From Cladocopium goreaui (lineage: Eukaryota; Sar; Dinophyceae; Suessiales; Symbiodiniaceae): 64,000 nucleotides of DNA. This document shows, piece by piece, positions 12,281 to 23,702 of the stretch. The position numbers and the translations under genes are program-made. Each line of letters opens with the position of its first letter. The stretch's first letter is position 1. The stretch lies in contig CAMXCT020000252.1 of assembly GCA_947184155.2 (NCBI GenBank), positions 133,312 to 197,311 of the forward strand, in the 5' to 3' direction. Below the pieces are notes generated by a model, which was given only the letters and a program-made list of their open reading frames with translations, had not been told where the DNA came from and made no database searches.

Positions 12281-14660
12281 TTTTTTTTTTCCCCTCCGGT
12301 TTGGCCGATTCGCACTAGGCACGGTCCTTACAATAGCGTAAGCGGTGAAAAGCATTTGAAAAAGGACTCGTGTGGTCCAAAAACGTGGGCAAATCATCAC
12401 ATCGACACAAACAAAAAACCAAACAAAAAACGCAACCAAAACGACCCGCAAATCCCCCAGCCAGATTTGCGTTTCGCCAAAAAGCAAACAGCGAAGCAAC
12501 AAAGAACGGGGCCGGGCCCAAACAAGAACCAAACCAAACAATTTGAGATTTGCCTTGAATACAGTGACCTAAGCCACTGTATTGTCATCAAAAACATGCA
12601 AACTAATTAAGTGCGGCAGAGCGAAAAATATAGTGCACGATCACCCAGATTCTAATCATCCATACAGCCGTGACTGTCACTCCAGCTCTCTGAAAGGTAG
12701 GCAAAGCAGAAATAGCTGACAGTACAGCTCGTATCAGTTGCCATTCTCATTGTCAAAGTTGGTCCTATGATGAAGAGTGAAGTTGGAGTCCAATCTCTGT
12801 AGTAAGATACTGCCGCAGTGGTGATGTGACTCAATACCCCCCTCAAGGGGGGTAGGGATTGACAGCCTGTAGGTCATGCAGGACAATAACTGTAATTGAT
12901 CCCATGCTGTCATATCGTAGGAAGCCAAGAGGACCTGAAAAGGTACCAATGGTGAAAGATCTCCGCAGCTAAAAAAGATCCTCTCCGTAAGGTCATTGCA
13001 GATGAATAGAATACACTCGTGCAGAGGGAAGGCTTAAGCAACGAAAGATTGCAACTCAGCGACCTGTACACAATTGCGCCGCTCGCACGTGGCAATCGAG
13101 CTCAAGCCACAAACTTGAAGAGGTGGCTAGGTTTGCTGTACCAGCACCAGATTGACTAGCAGGATTCACAAGGTGTCATCGTCCCAGCAAAAACTGCTGC
13201 AAGTCAGATGTTCCAGAGGTTCGCAGTGCATCTCACATAGGGCCACTCTCCCCTAGAGTGAGCCATGAGCAGAATCACGACGTCCCATCAGCGCACCGAT
13301 CCATGTTGGCAGGCTTTGCTGCACTAGGGCGCTCCAGACTGAACAGCAGGAAGCACCACTGGACAGCGCCAGTAGTGTCAGTAGTGCTCACTGCAGTGCA
13401 GCCTGGTCCATGGCTCTACCGGGGATCTACCGCCCCTCCAGGAAAAATCGCAGAAACAAAACAGAGCGAGAAGGGCCCTCCCCAGACAGCCAACGAAAAA
13501 ACCACATGAATCAAACGGCCCAACACCGCAAAAAGACATAAAGGGAAAAAACGGAGAGGAGGGGACGGTGACAGGAATCTGCCCCACCGCGAATGAGTTC
13601 AGAGTAACTAGAGATAAGACCAATGTAGTGAAGGTGAAATGATAGAGCAATGATGTAGAGCGGTAACCTCAGTATCCAGGCAACAGGTAAACCAGATGAC
13701 ACAACCACCACCAAAGAGAACCCTGCCATCATGGGGGGAAGGCAAAACACAAAAGGGGGGAGAGGCCAAAACAAAACACACACAACGACACCGGCCACAC
13801 AGAAGGAGCGAGGAGAGGAGCCAGGAGGCAGCAGAGGACAGAGGGAGAGGGACACACCCGCACCAGAAGGGGTACAAACGTGCCTTAGCGGAGTTCAAAA
13901 AAGGGGCCAAGGATCATACTATGATGAATACCTCAGTGAGGGTGCACACAGCACTCCAACAACACAGGAAACATGGTGTAGAGGGAACGAGCCCCACACA
14001 GGGCCAAAGGCCTTTAGTGCCATGAGACACAATGAAGAGGGGAAATCAATGCACAACAATCACTCCAAGCACAGAGGCAAAGCAACCAGGCCGTCGCCGG
14101 AAGCAACGATACCCAGAGGGAGGGACCAGTAAAACCTGGACCAAGGCGCCAAGGAGGAACATCCGAGGGGGAGTGAGGGTCACGTCAGGCAGGGAACAGT
14201 AACCATAAACCAAAACGGACAAAACAAACAAAAAGGGCACCAACACCTAATGTAGCGCTGCGGATGGCAAAACCTAAGGATGAGTCAGCGAATTCAAGTG
14301 CCTTGGTTGGTGGAAAGGGTGGGGGAGTGGGTGGCTAATCAAGATTACATCTGGGGACACAAACAGCATCTTCACCCATCGATGATTGTCAGGCAAAGAC
14401 TGCGAGAAAGCGAGTGCGTGCACTAGGCTTCATGGCAGAGGCAACCTTAGTACAAGCTAAGCTCTCTACGGGACAGCACATTCAGAAAGCGGGTATTAAC
14501 GAAGCCATGCGGCCCGATCTGTTATGCCTAAGCTGGCACTCGCACGCAAAGCCAACTGTGGCTCCCAACTGATGGAGAGATCTGGGTTGGTTGGAGCCAG
14601 GCATGTGTCGCATGATGAGCCTAACAATTATAAATGGGGAAACTGTGTCTCCTGCTCATA
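12281..14660. other. Noncoding region, probable remnants of leaders and repeats
   Basis: No supported gene in about 2.4 kb. It starts with T10 at 12281-12290. An A/C-rich block follows (12405-12530) around the hairpin 12447-12471. A strong 9-bp inverted repeat (AATACAGTG/CACTGTATT) lies near 12557-12583. A 7-bp C/G hairpin lies at 12836-12853 and a two-stem structure with a nine-base loop at 12858-12887. From 13430 to 14250 the + strand is purine- and A/C-rich, like the leaders of the minus-strand genes at 33.2-33.7 and 56.4-57.3 kb, so this may be a leader that lost its gene. A 43-codon ATG ORF (about 14479-14610, minus) follows the hairpin at 14661, too short to call. Confidence 0.45.
12447..12471. 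promoter_or_regulatory. Hairpin with CCCCAGCCA loop, copy 2
   Basis: Stem CGCAAATC/GATTTGCG, eight perfect pairs, closes CCCCAGCCA. Same loop as 1894-1916 with an unrelated stem, both inside A/C-rich noncoding DNA. Two copies only, so conservation of structure is suggestive and not proven. Confidence 0.5.
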
Positions 14661-14697
14661 CCAGTGCACCTGTCACGTCTTTGGACAGACACACTGG
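14661..14697 (-). promoter_or_regulatory. Two-stem leader hairpin, copy 1
   Basis: Outer stem CCAGTG/CACTGG, inner stem CTGTC/GACAG, loop ACGTCTTTG on the + strand. Same element as the 17 copies at 33-57 kb. It lies about 200 bases past the stop of the giant gene, so it would lead a following minus-strand gene, of which only a 43-codon ORF is visible. A spliced-leader-like word lies just upstream in sense, at 14729-14747. Confidence 0.8.
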
Positions 14698-14892
14698 GTA
14701 TGAGCAGTACACTTAAGTAGATGTGACAATTGAACCAATTAGACACGTAAGTCATCTTCCACCACCGTGATCGATGAAACAAAAGCCAACCAAAGGGTGA
14801 AAACCCAGAGTGAAACAGAAAAAGATAAGGGGAGGGGGGAGAGGGGGTGGACACACGAAGGAAAGTGTGATACTGGGGGGTTGAGCTGGGGA

Positions 14893-17800
14893 TCATGTCA
14901 TACCTCTCGTGAAATGTTCCAGATGGTGTTTTTTGTCTGCTGTAATGGTGTCATACCATTCATTGGTGAGCCCAAATGAAACTGGGTTCACTGCTTGCTG
15001 GGCAGTAGCACGCTGATGAAGCGCTCTGAGCGCCCTTCGATGTTCATCCAGATCTTCCGGAGGGACCCTCCGGCGGACTCGCCTGTCTGGGAAGTTTCGT
15101 TCCCGCAGGTTGGTTTGCAAGGCATGTTCCGCTATATAGACTGCTGGTTGCTGGAATAAAACTCGCTCCGCAAATCTGTCGAGATGGACTGTCCACTCAG
15201 CAAACATGTGGCTGTGTGACAGTTGCTTCCTGAGTCGCGCCTCTGTTTGATGAAGGCTCCCATTCATGTGCCACAATAGTAAAAGACTGTAGTTGGAAGG
15301 CCAGTCAAGTGGGCACAGTGTGGCTGTTTCTTTCCATTTTTCAGGGGTAAGCCCTTCTGAAGAGGGAATAATCACTTCAAGAGTAGTACGATTCGATCCA
15401 AGGGGTTGGAGACCTCGCAGCATACATGGTTCAACGAGCCCTGTGGTGTAGCCATTGATGAGCTCCTGGAAGCTTCCAGCCATTTGAAAGTCTTCATCCA
15501 ACCCCAGGTGAAAACCAGGCAAATTTTTAGCAACAAATTTAACTGCTTGGAGCCGCTTGTGTGCTTTGGCCTCCCGGTGCAGGGCCACGCCAAAAAGGCA
15601 AAAACCATGCAGAAGCACGGCCCTCCGCAAGCACCAGGCGCAGCCGGCGGCGCACACCTTTCCACACCGTGTGACCCAGGCCAACCTAAGGTAAGTGGAT
15701 CCACACACCGGGTGGTAAGTAACCGTGACCATTCATTTCCCAAGTGGATCCACTCACCGAGTGACGTGGGAACCACAAAGGTACCCATTCATTTCACCCA
15801 AGATGATCACCACTCAAGGGACGTGGAACACGGACACCCACCACCACACAAGGTGTTCACCACAATCACCGAAGGTGAAACCATCACACGATGCCCCCAT
15901 TGGTTCCCGGACTCCTGCTCGTACAGGAGAAGAACGACCAAAAAAGGAGTGGTCGAACTAAGTCACCTTTTCAGTGACCCCAGTCCCAATGGAGCACAGC
16001 TCGAACCTTGGATTAGGTCCTTACTGTGGCCAGACTGTACATTGAGCCCACTCTCCCCGAAGGTTGAGAGTGGACCGGTCGGTGACCCAGTCGTTAGCGA
16101 TCCCATGCATCCCCGGAGGGATACACCTGTCTCACGACAGGACCCTAACACTGTTAGGGAGGAACCGACGGTCTTGTCCACCGTGAGCTTGGCTACCCAC
16201 GATGAATTTTGACCGTTAGCCAACGGGTTGCCCCATTGACCCCTCCTCGAGACGAGTCACCAAGTCTCTAAGAGGTTCACCGATCGGTCCGGGAGAACCC
16301 CGAGATACCGCACGATCACCCAAGGATGTGCGCAAACACAAACGAGGGTGTGACATGAGGAGCAACCCAACATGTCAACACACGCCGACTAGGGGGTACG
16401 AAGGTACCGTGTCCGTTCACGGTTCGTTAGGGACGGGGGCCTTCAGCAACTCCCCTGCGCTATAGAAAAGTTTAACGTCCCCCCGGACCCTCACGGGTCC
16501 ACCTCCCCCTCTTGCAGCCATGCCTCTTGGCGGGCCGCAACCTCCGCCCGGGCTAGCTGCTTTTCTCCTTCCACGGGAGTCTCGTCATAGGAACGTTTCG
16601 GGCACGTGATGTTGATTTCTTGAGGTTTCTGTGCATTCTCAGGAGCATTCTCGAGGAGTTTGGGAGCAATTTTACTGGCCCAACTAGCCGGAAACCATGC
16701 CAAGAGGGCAGAGGCGCCACTCGTAAGGTCCACTAACCCAGTAGTGCACCGATGCGGTCGATCTGTGACTAGGACTTTCACAGGGCCACTCGGCGCTCGA
16801 CTCCGATTCACTTCAGAGCTCTCGCGGGCTGAGCCAATGAGTTCAGACAGGATGGGCCGAAACCAGTAAGTGGCATACAAAAGGCATTCAGTTTCTGGAG
16901 TCACCATGGATTCAGCCAATCTCATCAACGAGCTCATCGCCTGGGCGAGCTTCTCTGCCAATCGAATTGTGAGAGCCCTAGCTGTTTGATTAAGGACATC
17001 CTCCACCTTGGCACCTTGCCCGCGCAACCACAGTTCACCGGCCACACTCAGCAAGACGCGCGCAAACTTTTCTTGGATGGCAATCAAGGACAACGTCAGT
17101 CTCGCCTGGAGCCATAGCGGCGGGAGAACGCCAAGGTTTTCTGGTATGCAGAAAGGGTTTCCGTCAGGTTGGATATTGTCAATTAACATTGCTAGCTTAT
17201 CAGCTGCGCTCAAGATCTCGTCCTCAGAGGGATCTTCGGCTGCTTCAGGTATGGGTGGACACCATGAGATGGTAGGGTCTTCTGGATCACTTTCTCCATC
17301 GGTAGAGGCTGCTTCTTCATCCGAGGATGGGTCACTCACTGTGTCTCTTGCACCCTCCGGGCTTGCAAGTTTCATAGTGCCTGGATCAAATTGGCGATCT
17401 AGTGTGGCCAACAGCTCAGGTTGCAACCGATGGGCATCAAAGTAATGGATACCAGGGATTACCACAAGTTGTCGATCCTGTATACCAGCATGAAAGAAAA
17501 CCTTGTGACCTCTGTGTCGATGAACGAGGGCCGGGGACCCATTGTAAGCTGCACACAGCCAGAGGGGAGATCTGTAACCATCCGCGGCGTAACCATACAG
17601 GTACTCACGATCAATTGAGCAGGGGAAAAATCCGCTGGTAGTCAGCACATGGTCACGTGTGCGGGACTCTAGCGCTGCGAGGACATTAGGGGGAAGCCGT
17701 AGCCTGTCTCTGCATGCCACTACCAGCCGATATCGTCTCCACGCTCGTGTGCCATTGGTGGTCACTATCATGGCAATAGCAAGGGGCGGTTTATCTTGGG

Positions 17801-20800
17801 GAGTAAAGGGCACCGATAATCCCCAGTCCAGTATGGCACATCTGTCGCTGGGGTAGTGTATAGGGCCATGGTACTGAATGTCACGGGCTTTCAACGTGAA
17901 GTATCCGTCATGGTAAACCCCTATTGTCTGGGCCATTCCAATCATGCCTGCCATGTCAAGAGGCGAGACAATATAGGTATGGTCAATGGCTCTTGTCAGC
18001 GCTACAGTTGCCCTTCCATAGCAGTCCTCGCGCTCGTCTGCTGTTGAATCTCTCCCCCTCCACTAAGAAAGCCTACCCCTGTTTGAACAATGACAGCAAT
18101 GCGAGCTGTCGCTCCTGCAGCAGAGGAGGTGGTGGAGACTCGCAGCCCGCCATACCACTCGGTCTGAAAGCCATGTTGGAGTAGCAGATTATGTACAGCT
18201 GTACGGTTGCATAAGACAAGCAGCTGCGAGGTCGCTCCCTGTTGCAAGTTACGATAATAATTCTTCAGGTAGGTACAGAAGGCAACCACATCCTCAACTG
18301 CAGACCTGAGATCCTTAGGGGCTTTCCACAGTACTGTGCGGAAGCCTCCAATGGCTACAGTGGACTCATGTGGCACGAAATGGCCAATGTAGATATGGTT
18401 GGACTCATGGAGGACTAACTCCGGATATCGAACTGCAACAATGGCTTGGTAGGTCAGCATGGAAACTCGTGAGCTGTTAGGGAGAATGATGCCCCATCGA
18501 TGAGGACCACAGAGTCCAGCTGCTTCAAGGGTCGTGGTGCACGCAGGTACCCCAAACTCCTCTGGTGCTGTGGCAGTTAGCAAGACTGCAAGCACCGCTG
18601 CAATGAGGCTGCTGTGTGCATCCAGCTGGCACGAAATTCGGCAGTGGAACACCCGCCTGAGGGCGACAGGCAGCTCGTAATCTTGCGGAGTGGATGTCCA
18701 TGGGCCACTGTGCGGCTTGTTTGCAAGCCTCAAAAGACTGAAGAGCTCCGACTCCGGATCTTGGCTCGCATCGGGCCACAGCTGAGCTACGAGGGCTGCC
18801 ATTCGTGCTGGTGGAAAATAGTCGCCGGACTTATCAAGTGCTCGAAGCCCCAACGGCCGTTGCAACAGTTTACGTCGATTGACAGCCGCTGCTCGGCCTT
18901 TGGATAGCCCTCCTGGAGTTTGCCTGTGGTCTCCAATGAAGACAGTCAGCATTGGCTGTTGTATGGCAGCAAGAGCTGCAATCTCATGGTAGTTGCCATA
19001 CTGTTGACTTTCGTCCATGAAGGCAAGCCAGGTGCGAGAGATCCAATGGCCAAAAGAGGAGTAGCGCATCGCCATTTCCGCCGTAGCTGAGCCACCTGTT
19101 GCGATGAGTATATTCTTATGTGAGATGATTCTATTACGGTCACTACAACGGACGTCAATTTTGGAGGCGTATGCCTCTCCTTTGCCCTCCTCCATGCGTC
19201 CAATTAGCCTGCCGAAGTTCTTGATTGTGGGGGGCGCAAGATCACTCACTTGATCCGCTAGTGCTTTGGCAGCTACATTCTCTTTAGTGTAGACGATTGC
19301 AACAAAGTCATTCAGTTCGCAGCTTAGGGCAATGAGCAGGACCGCAAGGGACCGCGTTTTGCCAGCACCAAAACCCCTGCAATACATAAGTCAGATCTTC
19401 CAGTCATAATGGCCAGCAAGAGTGCAATTGAGACTGTCAGGACATGTCCATCACCGTGTGCTGCTAGAGGAAGGAGATGTTCACGATAGTAACTGTCATG
19501 GGCCCCATCCAGCGAGATCGCAGCTGGTGTCAAAAATCGGCTCAGAATTCTGACTAACGCATCAGTCAGTTGCGTTTTGCGCTCGCTAGCCATACGGCGA
19601 ACAGGTATATGCGGCTGCACAATGCCCATTGCCAATGGTAGGCGCGACTGGTTAGCTTGTGCAAACACTAAGAGTTCATGGCGGCTGCGTGTGTCTCCCA
19701 GAAAGGCCAACTCTTCCCAGACAACGGCCATGGACGGGTGGTCTTCAATGGGTTTCAGCCAATCCTGTGCAGGATCAAAATAACTCATTGTTCTAAGATG
19801 CAGATCCAAAAGTCGCCCACAAAAGGTCCGAGCAATAGGCAGAGAGACAATAACCAGCTCCAGCATCTTTGGGGCAATGCGCTTGAGCGCTCTTTGAACA
19901 GGGTTTTTGCTAGTTCCGCTCGACATCACCTTCTCATGTACCAATGCTATGACACAACGCTGCTGATTGTCTGGCAACTGGAATATACCCAGTAGGGCTC
20001 TGCCTGCCATCACGTTCGCTTCCAGGTTGCCCAGGTTCCCAGCTTCACAGAGAGCACGCGGCGACAGCGCTGGAACATCGGAAGGTGCACTAAATAGCAG
20101 GAGTGGGGCACCATCAGTATGTAGGTGGATGACATGAAATCCGGCATACGCCTCATATTGATAGGTAACCTGTAACCGTGTTCCAGTCTGTCCTCGCTTC
20201 TTCTGCTGAGCAAGTTCTACACTGACCCAAGGCTGTAGATGTTGGAGCTGCCGTCCCGCATGATACGCGTCTAATTGCGGAAGCACCATGTCCAGGAGGA
20301 AGATGAGGGTGCGCAGGGAAAAGCCTCGCAGAAATTCCGCCAGTAAGTTGCGGACTAGCAATCCTCCCTCATCATGGGACCCTCCCGGTGTGGGAATCAT
20401 CGCAATCAGGGCCGCTTGCAGTTCAGCTTCCGTTTCAGGCTGGCCATCCCGGATATCCCTTCCGTCAATGGGCACTGTGTGCAGTTCAGTGTTCCCTTCA
20501 CCAGCTGCTACTAACAGAGAACTTAGAGTTGTCTTGAGATGTTCAGGAAGGTCAAAGCTAACCCATGAAAGTACACGCAGCAGACCCTCGCAACGTACCC
20601 CATGTGGAATGACTTGAGGGGTAGTGATTTGTAGTCTTTGGACTTCATGAACCCCTTCGTCAAGATCAATGAAGAGCAAGTGGCCATAGGAGTGTTTAGC
20701 ACGTCCACTCCATGTGGGGTGCCCTTCTATCAGGACAATCTGATAGTTGAATTCTGTCAGAGAGTCAGGTTTCCACACACAAAGCCGGTCCTCCAGGCAG

Positions 20801-21814
20801 TGCACCAGTGTGACTGTGCGTTCGCCTGTGGCAAGTCTCATCATCTCTGGTGGTGTCGCAATCGCAGCAACTTTGGTGAGGCCAGGGAACACTGCAAACG
20901 CACTCAGGATCTCATGGACAGCAAGGCCCGTATAGGACCCTGCCGAAAAACCGTGCACGTTGACATCCCTGAAACCGCTTGCTGCCGCTGTGGTGACTAA
21001 CTGTGGAAAGCATGACTTCAGAAATAGATGTTTGCCTTGCGGATGGTAGCAACGAAAGATTTGCATAATTGCTGTTGTCCAGGTCGGGTGTGGTGGCCTG
21101 GCATGGGCTGGCCGGATATTCGCAGCCTCAATTAGGCGAATCGCTCGCGTGAGCAGCAGTTGTTGATCAGCGAACTGTCCAGGGAGAAAATCTCGCCAGG
21201 CTGTCCATCCTTCTGCCGTGGAGAGTAACTGATAGATCACATATTCATGCACAGTTTTGGTGAGGCCCAACTGGGTGATATGTTCTTCCCAGTCATCTGT
21301 CATCGCAAGCGATGGGCCATACACCTTGGTTTGCGCAAGATTTTGCAGAAAAATATCATATTCATGCTCGCCACTAAGTAGGCCACCCCCTAGTCCACTG
21401 CAATGCACTTCAAGGGGTCGGTCTTGCATCGGGGCGTCATCTTGCCAGACTTCAGCGAGGGAAAAGACCCAGGATGCCCACTCTGCAGAGCCTGTGAGGG
21501 CTACGGGCAGCGCATCTGCGGGTTGGCCCCCACTGTAGTGTTGTTTGGACACTTCCCCAATATCTATGGCCTGCTCATTGACGGTGACTTCCCAATTAGT
21601 CATCTCTCTGAAGGGTAGCGGAAGACCAAACGTGAGGGGAGCTGCCTGCTGCAGCGATGTACATGAAGGTTCAGATTGTTCCTTCCGGTGCCACAGTCCA
21701 CACAGCAATGTGAGTTGAGCTTGGGAGAGAGGAACAGGAGGCACTTTAGCATGCAGTCGCAGACCAACCACTGGAAGGAAATTGGGATGCAACCATTGGG
21801 GCTTCCATTCTTGT
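14893..21814 (-). CDS. Giant gene, 3' part: alpha/beta-hydrolase-like, SF1 helicase and C-terminal domains
   Basis: Continuation of the gene starting at 33190; the junction with 31539 is in frame once the retrotransposon is removed. From 21814 a hydrolase-like region carries GFSAGSYTG. The helicase core follows: Walker A GFGAGKTRS (about 19370), Walker B AFMDESQQYG, motif III VFIGDHRQTPGG, and motifs V-VI GVGFL...REDCYGRATVALTRA just before 17990. These are UPF1/SF1-type motifs. A conserved C-terminal domain (GIHYFDAHRL) follows. Frames change at a GGGGTTTT run (about 19368) and at a G run (about 18045); each fits one lost base. An intron at 15571-16502 is removed in frame, joining to a last exon that ends at 14893. 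Copies A (1-1415) and C (57.5-63.3 kb) are paralogs; copy C lacks this intron. Nucleic-acid unwinding is inferred; the target is unknown. Confidence 0.75.
15571..16502 (-). repeat. Introner-like intron, copy 1 (932 bp)
   Basis: In sense, the exon ends GGGGGAG, the intron begins GTGGACCC and ends CACCGGGAG, and the exon resumes GCCAAAGC. The frame runs on without shift (phase 0). The sequence is nearly identical to 37417-38434 except for a missing block of about 105 bp, and similar to 34071-35057. The identity to copy 3 extends 59 bases into the upstream exon and 17 into the downstream exon. The homologous place in the + strand paralog at about 62.2-62.4 kb has no such insertion. ORFs inside it are chance. 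Confidence 0.8.
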
Positions 21815-22201
21815 TTAACTTTCCCTCACTAAGCCACGAAGACAACACCTCCGAGTTACATGGTTAGGAGAGAGGAAAACCAAACAGAAGGGAGTCATCT
21901 AAACCAAAACCAAAAATGAAACTGAAATCACGAATCACTGAAAAATGCACATCAGGAAATTGCCACACGCGCCTCATCTTTTTTCCGCACACGCAAGGGG
22001 AATGTCTCTGGTCCAAGACATCTACACGGATGTCCACATGGCATTGAAATAGGTCGGCATGACCTTTCTCTTCCAAAAACTCCTGGCCACACACATCTGC
22101 CTGAGTGATGGCAGCGACATAAAAGGCCCAGTGTCACATCGCATGTAAGCCTACATCGGCTTCTCACACATCCACGTCACCACCAGAGAAAGCATCATCC
22201 C
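21815..22201 (-). repeat. B2 terminal repeat of the YR retrotransposon
   Basis: 387 bp matching 23316-23702. Its outer edge (21815) is the insertion junction with the giant gene. Confidence 0.9.
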
Positions 22202-22206
22202 AGTGG

Positions 22207-22878
22207 TCAAAACCATTGTAAGGGAGCGCCTGTTTCGCTCTGGAGCTCCATTGGACCTTCAGCAGGCGCAGGGTCAGCCGCGGTTGTGGATGCCGTGGCA
22301 TGATCTGCTGTACTGGCGCCCGTGGCCTCCGGAGGGTCGAGGTCAATGGCTGGTCCTCGGGGAGCATTGGCGATGATGCGATTTTTCAAACGCAACAGCG
22401 TTTCAACGCTGCGAAAAATAAGGAGTGAGTCCTCGAGGACGCTGTTGAAGTCCGAATGGAGCTCCACACTGTAAGAATCGCTGAACCAAGTGTGGAACGT
22501 TGTCAAGGCATTTATGGCATTGTAAATGGACTGCATGTTGGGCGTGAACGCATCCAACAGCAATTCCCCCAACGGCCGAGGAGCGTTGGGTAGCTGCAGG
22601 TGTAGAGGAGTATCGGGTCTCTGCTCTGGCCATAGCGTGCGTTCAAGCAAATACAATGCCTGCGAAAGTTGCGACCATAGCACAAAGAGGCTATTGAGAA
22701 ATTGTGGTCTGCCACATGCCTCAAGAATAAGGCGGCAACCTGTGATCAACTCGTCGAACTGGCGGATACGCAGCTCCTGTAGGGATTGTGCCGCTCGCAT
22801 GTCTGGCATCGCTGGCTCTAAGAAGCACAGGGATATTGAGATGGCGGCGGTGAGCTGCACGATTGAATCTGGGGACAT
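22207..22878 (-). CDS. ORF carried between A2 and B2, unknown function
   Basis: 223 codons from ATG at 22878 to a stop five bases from the B2 edge; the open frame continues upstream into repeat A2. The protein is mostly helical by composition (runs such as SLQELRIRQFDELI and SLFVLWSQLSQALYLLE) with an Ala/Pro/Thr-rich C-terminus. No motif of gag, RT, recombinase or methyltransferase is present, and I do not recognise it. Standard PAT/Ngaro elements have B1-A2-B2 joined, so this is an insert: a captured host gene or an accessory gene. The helical style resembles the small proteins of the 36-44 kb array, but no clear homolog is in the window. Confidence 0.5.
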   Translation of the reverse strand: MSPDSIVQLTAAISISLCFLEPAMPDMRAAQSLQELRIRQFDELITGCRLILEACGRPQFLNSLFVLWSQLSQALYLLERTLWPEQRPDTPLHLQLPNAPRPLGELLLDAFTPNMQSIYNAINALTTFHTWFSDSYSVELHSDFNSVLEDSLLIFRSVETLLRLKNRIIANAPRGPAIDLDPPEATGASTADHATASTTAADPAPAEGPMELQSETGAPLQWF

Positions 22879-22974
22879 TGTCTCCGGATAAATGCCGATC
22901 GAGCTGGTGCCAAAACTGTCACAGGTGAAGTAAAATGGATTTTGCCTGGGTGGGAAAGGTTTACCTGGGTTGGG

Positions 22975-23315
22975 ACAGGCAAACTTGAGATGACAAAACT
23001 TCATCGTGGGTGATTATTCGGCATGAATGTAACCAGTTTTGGAAGGTGAAACATGTCTTAAGTGTCAAGAAACAACACAGCGAACTCAAGAAAAGTCACA
23101 ACAATACAAAGACCAAACCGTGCAGCTACAAAAACTAAACCAAGGAACATGTTTCACCACAGGTGTGAAGGTGGCAAGAGGTTTTGTTTTGACTGCCCTT
23201 CTGTTTATTTACATTTGTTTAAGGTGTGTACTTCGTGGCCCAAATATTTTTTTTTAAAATTATTTTCTTTCCGTTCGGCCAATTTAAGGCGCTATCAATT
23301 TTATTGACAGCAAGC
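22975..23315 (-). repeat. A2 internal repeat
   Basis: 341 bp matching 31198-31538 with very few changes, mostly in a T/A run. Abuts B1 at 23316 exactly. Confidence 0.9.
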
Positions 23316-23702
23316 TTAACTTTCCCTCACTAAGCCACGAAGACAACACCTCCGAGTTACATGGTTAGGAGAGAGGAAAACCAAACAGAAGGGAGTCATC
23401 TAAACCAAAACCAAAAATGAAACTGAAATCACGAATCACTGAAAAATGCACATCAGGAAATTGCCACACGCGCCTCATCTTTTTTCCGCACACGCAAGGG
23501 GAATGTCTCTGGTCCAAGACATCTACACGGATGTCCACATGGCATTGAAATAGGTCGGCATGACCTTTCTCTTCCAAAAACTCCTGGCCACACACATCTG
23601 CCTGAGTGATGGCAGCGACATAAAAGGCCCAGTGTCACATCGCATGTAAGCCTACATCGGCTTCTCACACATCCACGTCACCACCAGAGAAAGCATCATC
23701 CC
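23316..23702 (-). repeat. B1 internal repeat
   Basis: 387 bp matching B2. The last codons and the stop of the polymerase frame (23665) fall inside it, so the element's pol ends in the repeat. Confidence 0.9.

Noticed and set aside
1734-12583. Shared GCTTAG loop in inverted repeats near 1738 and 12570
   Set aside because: They lie on opposite strands, have different stem lengths and only six shared bases; likely chance.
12858-12887. Single two-stem structure with nine-base loop TAGGTCATG
   Set aside because: Only one clear copy (a blurred second near 12990), so structure conservation cannot be tested.
13087-13105. Spliced-leader-like word on the + strand ending GAGCTCAAG
   Set aside because: Only about 14 of 20 positions match, and there is no gene, hairpin or partner relict downstream.
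13378-14246. Minus-strand ORFs of 66-114 codons
   Set aside because: Low-complexity Cys/Ser/Leu/Phe-rich translations of a purine-rich strand with overlapping frames; no homology or motif.
15012-15040. Hammerhead ribozyme core (CTGATGA)
   Set aside because: No GAAA box and no closing stems at the expected distance; the site lies within coding sequence of the giant gene.
15372-16223. ORFs inside the introner copies (also 33955-34920 and 37405-38297)
   Set aside because: Same sequence repeated three times on either strand; explained by the intron, and they disappear on splicing.
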